Shown here one piece after another: positions 58,661 to 64,000 of a stretch of 64,000 nucleotides of DNA. The notes beneath the pieces were generated by a model. The model was not told the DNA's origin. It did no database searches and saw nothing but the letters and a program-made list of their open reading frames with translations. Each line of letters begins with the position of its first letter. The stretch's first letter is position 1. This stretch comes from Trifolium pratense (taxonomy: Eukaryota > Streptophyta > Magnoliopsida > Fabales > Fabaceae). The position numbers were made by a program, and so were the translations under genes. The stretch spans positions 40,040,409-40,104,408 of the forward strand of contig NC_060065.1 in assembly GCF_020283565.1 (NCBI RefSeq), written 5' to 3'.

Positions 58661-58934
58661 AACAACTTGTAGATATTTATAGAGATATTTTAGGTACAAT
58701 TTAAGATTTCATCATAAATTTTTGTTAACATATAAAAACAAATGTTAGCAAATAAAATATTGTTCAATTTATATCGACGAATATTTTATATTTTCAAAGG
58801 GAACTGTGTTTTGTTTAGTGTGCAATGCGTTTATGTAGTAGGCTGTAGGCACTACGCAATACATGTGGCCTATACTAAACCATTATATTTAGAAAAATGT
58901 TAAACAATGCACTATTTATTTATTTATTCAAGTT

Positions 58935-59285
58935 AAGGTTAAATATATTTGTTGTCTTTTGTTTCTATAAAATTAGTGAATTTTAAATTTTATTATTATA
59001 AAAAAATCATATGTTTTCATTCTTCAAAAAAAGTTGTTTTTTATTATGTTCCTAGTGATCAATTTATATTTATTTCAATGTTATGATCATTTTATGTTCA
59101 AGATGTGTTTATATATTGTGTTAAACATATATAAGTTCATATTATGTTAAAAAGATGTTAAAATTTTGTCCATTAGGGACTAAAAACAAACATAATTTTT
59201 TTTTGGGATGAAAATATTTGATTTTTTTTGTAAGAACGAAAATCAAAATTCACTAATTTTATAGAGACGAATAATATATTTAACC
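58935..59285. mobile_element. Probable non-autonomous element with GGTTAAATATA ends
   Basis: Ends AAGGTTAAATATATTTG and TAATATATTTAACCCTT are inverted, with TAAAATTAGTGAATTTTAA / AAAATTCACTAATTTTATAG further in. Part of it (about 59148-59275) is copied at 60903-61030. The target duplication is uncertain. Confidence 0.6.
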
Positions 59286-59296
59286 CTTTAATTAAA

Positions 59297-59674
59297 GAGT
59301 TAAATATGTTTTTAGTCTCTACTTTTATGTGAGTTTCGACTTTTAGCCCCTACATTTTTTTTATTATATTTTTAGTCCCACACGTTTTTGCCGTTTGCAT
59401 TTTTGATCCCTATCGTCAATATTTTGTGACTTGGATAACAGAATCAGCCACATAGGATGACACATAGATGTCACGTCATTCAATGCAAATGTTATTCTAG
59501 TCAATGTAAGTTATCCTATGTGGTCAATTCGGTTATCATAGTCATAAAAAATTGACGAAAAAAATTAAAAATACAAACGGCGAAAACGTAGAGGACTAAA
59601 AATATAATAAAAAAGATGTAGGGACTAAAACTCGAAACTCACATAAAAGTAGGGACTAAAAATATATTTAACCC
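59297..59674. mobile_element. Mutator-type MITE, 378 bp (G(A/G)GTTAAATAT ends)
   Basis: Inverted ends include GTTAAATATGTTTTTAGTC and GACTAAAAATATATTTAAC, then TACTTTTATGTGAGTTT on both sides. A perfect 9-bp target duplication TTAATTAAA flanks it (59288-59296, 59675-59683). Confidence 0.88.
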
Positions 59675-59683
59675 TTAATTAAA

Positions 59684-60900
59684 TTAATAGAGTACAAATC
59701 GTCACCCGCATGATTCGACACGCGAATAAATAAAATATGTAAACGATTGAAATTGGATCCAAATTAAAAGGTTACGGTTTTTATCAGTTTAGTGATTTTT
59801 TATCTGAAATTGACCGAACCCACCGATGTTCAGCCTTAGGACAAACATTTGAACTCGAGACCCTCGTTTACTTGAAATTCTAACAATTAGACTATTTGAT
59901 AATAAATAAATAAATAAAATGAGTTTTAATTTTTTTTTTCTCTCATTTGCTACATATCATAAGTTAATCCACTTTGTTATATGTATCATCACCGCTTCCA
60001 CAATAGCAGTTTTTTTTTTGTTTTTTTATTTTTTTTATTTTGTAAAGTTGATCTATTTGCCAAAAAAATGGAACCAGTTTATAAGTGCGGGCGCATATCT
60101 ACACTTGTTCGTGAAATTTCGTGAGAAAATTTTTGCACTATATAGCCGTGCTTATTTTCAAAATATAAAATTTTTATAATTTTTTATAATATATAATTAA
60201 AAATATTAATAATCAAAGTTATGCATTGACATGTGTGCGGTGGTAAAAAAACAACACTTAAAAAAGAACAAAGAAAGTATCATAGAGTTATTTGACTTTG
60301 GATGAATGTGTAAAACAAGGGCGGAGCTGTCTTAGGGCTCGACGGGCCGCAACTCGTTATAATTCGTGGTTTATTGGTTGTATTTATGGTTTGCTTTTAC
60401 AGGTTGTGGGTTGATTCCTCATTCATAGATTTTTGTCTTGAAGATGTGGGATTTGAATCTTAATTAGTCTTTACTATAAAACGAATTAACCTTCCGCTTA
60501 ACCAACAATAAAATATGTTAATTTAATTAACAATATATACATTTTTATTATATTATTTAAATATAATTAAAACAATTTTTTTAAGTTAATTATTTTGAGT
60601 GAATAATAAAACACAAAATATAAAACTTAATCAAATACAAACAAACTTAAGGGAGTTATTTTCTTCACGAATCACGTCTCCTAGGCTAGGCTAAACCGAT
60701 TTAGTTCTCATTGCGAGGTGGAACCACACTATATTTTCTCCATGTATGTATGTATGTATGTATATTAATTAAAATATTTCTTTTATTTTATATAAAAAAT
60801 ATTATATATTTAGTGGTTGCTTGAGCCGCTAAGCTATGTGCGGGAAAAAAAAACTGAAGGGAATTTAGTGGCGACTTGAACCGTCAAGAATTTTGAGACC
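59684..60900. other. Gene-free stretch
   Basis: AT-rich with a (TATG)n run at about 60742-60762; no gene, SINE or MITE ends that I can support. Confidence 0.45.
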
Positions 60901-60902
60901 AA

Positions 60903-61030
60903 TTATGTTAAAAAGATGTCAAAATTTTGTCCATTAGGGACTAAAAACAAACAATTTTTTTTTTGGATGAAAATCTTTGATTTTTCTTGTAAGAACGAAA
61001 ATCAAAATTCACTAATTTTATAGAGACGAA
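60903..61030. repeat. Partial copy of the 58935-59285 element
   Basis: CCATTAGGGACTAAAAACAA and AACGAAAATCAAAATTCACT match 59148-59275 in the same orientation. Confidence 0.8.
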
Positions 61031-61044
61031 AAATCAAAATTAAT

Positions 61045-61235
61045 TTTTGAAAACTGGTTTTAGGAATAAAATAAAAGATCTTATTTGGTAATCCAATTAT
61101 TTTAAATTTGTTTTTTTATAAGAAATAGTCATGATGTATTTTTTGGAAATATAAATTTTAATATGAATTTTTTTTGTATAAATTTAAATATGACTTCCTT
61201 AACTAGTGTTAATGCTCAGTAATTTTGATAGAACC
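61045..61235. repeat. Outer arm A' (right) of the inverted duplication
   Basis: Inverse of 54630-54835 (see that entry). Confidence 0.8.
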
Positions 61236-61673
61236 TCAATTAGAGTCCACAATTCAACTTTTTCTCTTTCTCACAATTTCGGTCAATATTGAAAGGATGT
61301 TGTAACATTCCGGATTTTTATCCAAGATATTATCTAAAAATATTTGGTTCTTTAAAAAAAAGTGCGGCAATGTTTTTCCTTTTTAAATATAAAATAGTAT
61401 GACAAACTTAATGGTTGAATTGAAATTCAAAAGAAATACAAACTCATTAAATAAAAAGTGTGCCGAAGCAAAATACTTATTACATAAAGTTCTCAATTTA
61501 CAAAAATCCAGTTTGTCCCCGTCCTACGCGCTTCAAGCATCGCATTTAATCATAGCTTTCTTCTTAAGTACCTAAAATGTTAATTGTAAAGGGTCAATTT
61601 CCTTATCCACATTGAATCATACTCACCATAAGAATATGCCATAAAACAATAACAAAACACAACTTACTATTTA

Positions 61674-61717
61674 AGATGCTTAAAGACTGCCCCAGGGGCA
61701 CTGTTTAGCATTTTCCT
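61674..61717. mobile_element. Solo right end of the ATGCTAAACAGTG MITE family
   Basis: TGCTTAAAGACTGCCCCAGG...GCACTGTTTAGCATTTTCC matches the right terminus of the 19384-19568 element; the left end was not found. Confidence 0.6.
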
Positions 61718-61759
61718 AATAATAATAATAACAATAATAATAATAATAATAATAATAAT
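61718..61759. repeat. (AAT)n microsatellite
   Basis: About 14 units with one ACA interruption, directly beside the solo MITE end. Confidence 0.95.
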
Positions 61760-61934
61760 GGATGAATATTGGAACGATAGTTAAATAGTTTAGAACCTGA
61801 TTGTTGGCATCATTGTACATTTCCAAAGCAATTTTGGAATGTTTAATGAGATAAGGGGGAGTTTTATTAGTTATGGGAATGTGAATCAGACTACCAGCTC
61901 TACCAGTTGTACCAACGAGGTACTTTGCGGCCGT

Positions 61935-62170
61935 CTACAGGCATTTTGGCCGCACCTGTGACCAATTAAAATTGGCCACGTGGCAGACCTTTGACTGAAA
62001 CAGGGTGTCTAACCACTAACTGTTCCGTGACTTATGCCGCGGATGGCCGGTGAAAATTATCCATTTTTATAACATCCGTGGCATAAGTAACGAAAAAGTA
62101 TTTTGAGAAATTCGTAGAGCGCGCGAACAACCCATAAAGTGACAAAAATAAACTTTTTAATTTGCCACAT
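61935..62170. repeat. Dispersed direct repeat, copy 2
   Basis: Partner of 55975-56225. Confidence 0.75.
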
Positions 62171-62303
62171 TTACTCGCTTCTGAAGGCCCAATAGAATAG
62201 ACCCGCTTTATCCACCAGATTTTTTGAATTTTTTAAAGACACAAATGTATTAGTTTTAGAGAAGTTAATTATTAATTTTACATGAATGTATCCAAATATA
62301 AAT

Positions 62304-62640
62304 CATTTGGGCATGTTTGGTTTGGCTTTATTTGAATTTGTCTATTGACATAAGCACTTGTGAGATTGTTTGGAATGACTTATTTGAACTTATTTAATGA
62401 CATAAACACTTGTGAGATTGTTTGTTAAAGTTTTTGGAAACAGATTGTGAATTAGTGATCATTATTTTCATAAGCTCCACAAGATAGCTTATGAAAACAA
62501 CTTATAGTTTATGTGAATACATTGTGCCTTTATTTTATCTTTTGTTATAGAAATAACTTATGCATAAACATTTATTTGATAAGCACTTAATTAAACAGTT
62601 GATCCAAACAATTTTTATATATTGGGCTCAATAGTTTGGA
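62304..62640. mobile_element. Degenerate hAT-like MITE remnant
   Basis: GGGCATGTTTGGTTTGG at the left, a duplicated GACATAA.CACTTGTGAGATTGT block (62354-62421) and an inner CATAAGCTC...GATAGCTTATG palindrome; the right end GATCCAAACAATTTT is poorly matched. Confidence 0.35.
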
Positions 62641-62699
62641 ATTTCAATGCTCACCGTAATATATCACTTTGGCACCACACTTCCTCTGTTTTGATGCAG

Positions 62700-62778
62700 A
62701 GCAGACGTTCCTTTTCTAGAAGAGCAAAGAGATAATCCAGTTTTTTTCCCTCCAGGTAACATAGTTGCATTACTGTAG
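62700..62778 (+). CDS. Possible 3' exon fragment, unidentified
   Basis: After an acceptor (TTGATGCAG) the frame reads ADVPFLEEQRDNPVFFPPGN, then IVALL and TAG at 62776-62778; alternatively a GGTAAC donor at 62755/62756 ends a 56-bp exon. The composition looks coding, but I do not know the family and see no neighbouring exon. Confidence 0.3.
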
Positions 62779-63632
62779 GAGCATATTGTATTTTTTTGGT
62801 AGACGAAAGTGATGAGAAATTGGATGAAGTTCCTCTAAAATGACATTATCTTTGAAGAGCACACTGCAAAAGTATGAGTTTATCTTTTCTTGAATTTTAG
62901 TGGGTTAAGTTCACACGGCGGTATAACTTTAACTAAGCTAATAAACCTTAAGTTAGGTCTATTAGACAAAGACAAGAAGATAGAGAGATAAATCAACATA
63001 TGATCTCGACAAGGTGGAGGAAATGGAGGGATAATACATATGTAATTTGTGGCATAAATGTACAATTCTAGCTTAAAAGAAAACTTTGTTGAACACTTAA
63101 ATATCATGATGGCTGAATGATTGCACGAGATGAAATAAAAAAACGGAAGCATTTGACAGTTTTGAGATAGAGTCCAATTAGAAAAGAAGATAGAGTTTCA
63201 GTTTAGGTGTTTTGAGTCTGTGGAGAAGATGACTAAAATTACCCATAAAGAAGGTAGACCAAGTGAAGGGTCAACTGTTAGAGTTAGAAAGAAATCAAGG
63301 ATAACTATAGGACAATCCATGTAGGGAGATTTGGATTTGAACTTTGCTTGCAATGGTTTGTTTTAATTCCTTTTGTCAGCAGTTCCCTTGGTACGTAATC
63401 ATGTAATAGGAAGGACCACTATAAACCCTTACCACAACTTTTAATCTGCCCTTGCTCTAAATTCAAAATGAGATGGCCCTCCCCTACTCCTAAAATGTTA
63501 CTTAACAATGAAAAAAATTGTTTTCCCTTTAGTTTTCATATTATTTTTTATGCTTTTGTGTCCTTTTTTTTTTTTTTTTTTTTGACAAAGTGTCCTATTC
63601 TGAAAGTTGCCAAAATTGAAAATATTTCAGTT

Positions 63633-63797
63633 CATGAGGAGTGCTAGTAACACACTCTCTAACACATATTCTTTTCTTTCGGTTGATATTCACATGTGTC
63701 CTATCAAATTTATATGGCAACCACACTATTCGGTGGGACCCATATAAATTTGAGCAAATAGAAGTGTGCGCTTGAGAATGTGTGCCTACCATTATTC
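63633..63797. mobile_element. Mutator-type MITE, 165 bp
   Basis: Imperfect inverted ends (GAGGAGTGCTAGTAACACAC / GTGTGCCTACCATTATTC) and inner ATCAAATTTATATGG / CCATATAAATTTGA arms. TTTCAGTT is repeated at 63625-63632 and 63798-63805. Confidence 0.7.
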
Positions 63798-63928
63798 TTT
63801 CAGTTTATTAGTGTTGTGGGATCAAGGTCTGTTAGTTTACTATAATAAGGTGTATATAATATTATTTTTTTGTGTTAATCTTCCAGTTCCTATGAAAAGT
63901 TTACCTACATTGTTTTCATTTACGTAGG

Positions 63929-64000
63929 ATTCAATTCACTTTGATGGAACAGTGCTGTTGGTGAATGCTTTGTTGAAAGTTTACTATTTGTAGGTATCAT
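63929..64000 (+). other. Exon-like end of window
   Basis: After TTTTCATTTACGTAG the sequence reads DSIHFDGTVLLVNALLKVYY in one frame up to TTGTAGGTATCAT, which could contain a donor. It may be an exon of a gene continuing beyond the window, but there is nothing to confirm it. Confidence 0.2.

Overview
This is nuclear plant DNA: AT-rich, with small exons bounded by GT/AG introns, telo-box promoters, tRNA-derived SINEs and many MITEs. The NAC1-like gene, the METTL25-like gene and the MITE/SINE types point to a papilionoid legume of the Medicago/Trifolium kind; the exact species is inference.

Layout. 1-6.4 kb: the last seven exons of a METTL25-type methyltransferase gene (+); its start lies outside the window and its introns hold a 1.1-kb Mutator-like element, a GT microsatellite and a SINE. 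7-11.4 kb: transposon cluster ending in a 2.2-kb near-perfect foldback. 11.5-13.0 kb: an intronless ribosomal-L1-domain (RSL1D1-like) nucleolar protein gene (+), whose telo-box/site II promoter starts directly after the foldback. 13-28.8 kb: gene-poor DNA with segmental duplication, foldbacks, MITEs, a TRIM-like retroelement and a hairpin tandem array. 28.9-36 kb: a complete three-exon NAC1-type transcription factor gene (+) with a clear miR164 target site in exon 3 and a 4.5-kb intron 1. 36-41 kb: MITEs, a foldback and a diverged direct duplication. 41.2-41.8 kb: a 181-aa intronless gene (-) that matches only the N-terminal part of the spliceosomal helicase Brr2. 42-45 kb: MITEs, a 1.3-kb foldback and a SINE split by a MITE.

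46-53 kb is a mosaic of gene relics on the + strand: a degraded eEF1B-gamma copy, a SINE, a broken LINE RNase H domain, and a 5'-truncated but otherwise well preserved copy of the DNA polymerase alpha catalytic subunit (18 spliceable exons in one frame, then a nonsense codon). 54-62 kb contains an interrupted inverted duplication around a small gene (+) that couples basic 13-residue repeats to a cystatin-like domain. The last 2 kb hold a MITE and exon-like fragments I cannot name.

The genes do not form a pathway. Three (METTL25-like, L1-domain, NAC1) look functional; the Brr2-like and cystatin-like genes may be young or decaying. The more original observations are very short poly(A) insertions with long target-site duplications, the foldback next to the L1-gene promoter, the hairpin array at 25.7 kb, and the polymerase/EF1 mosaic. 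I found no clear new multi-gene system.
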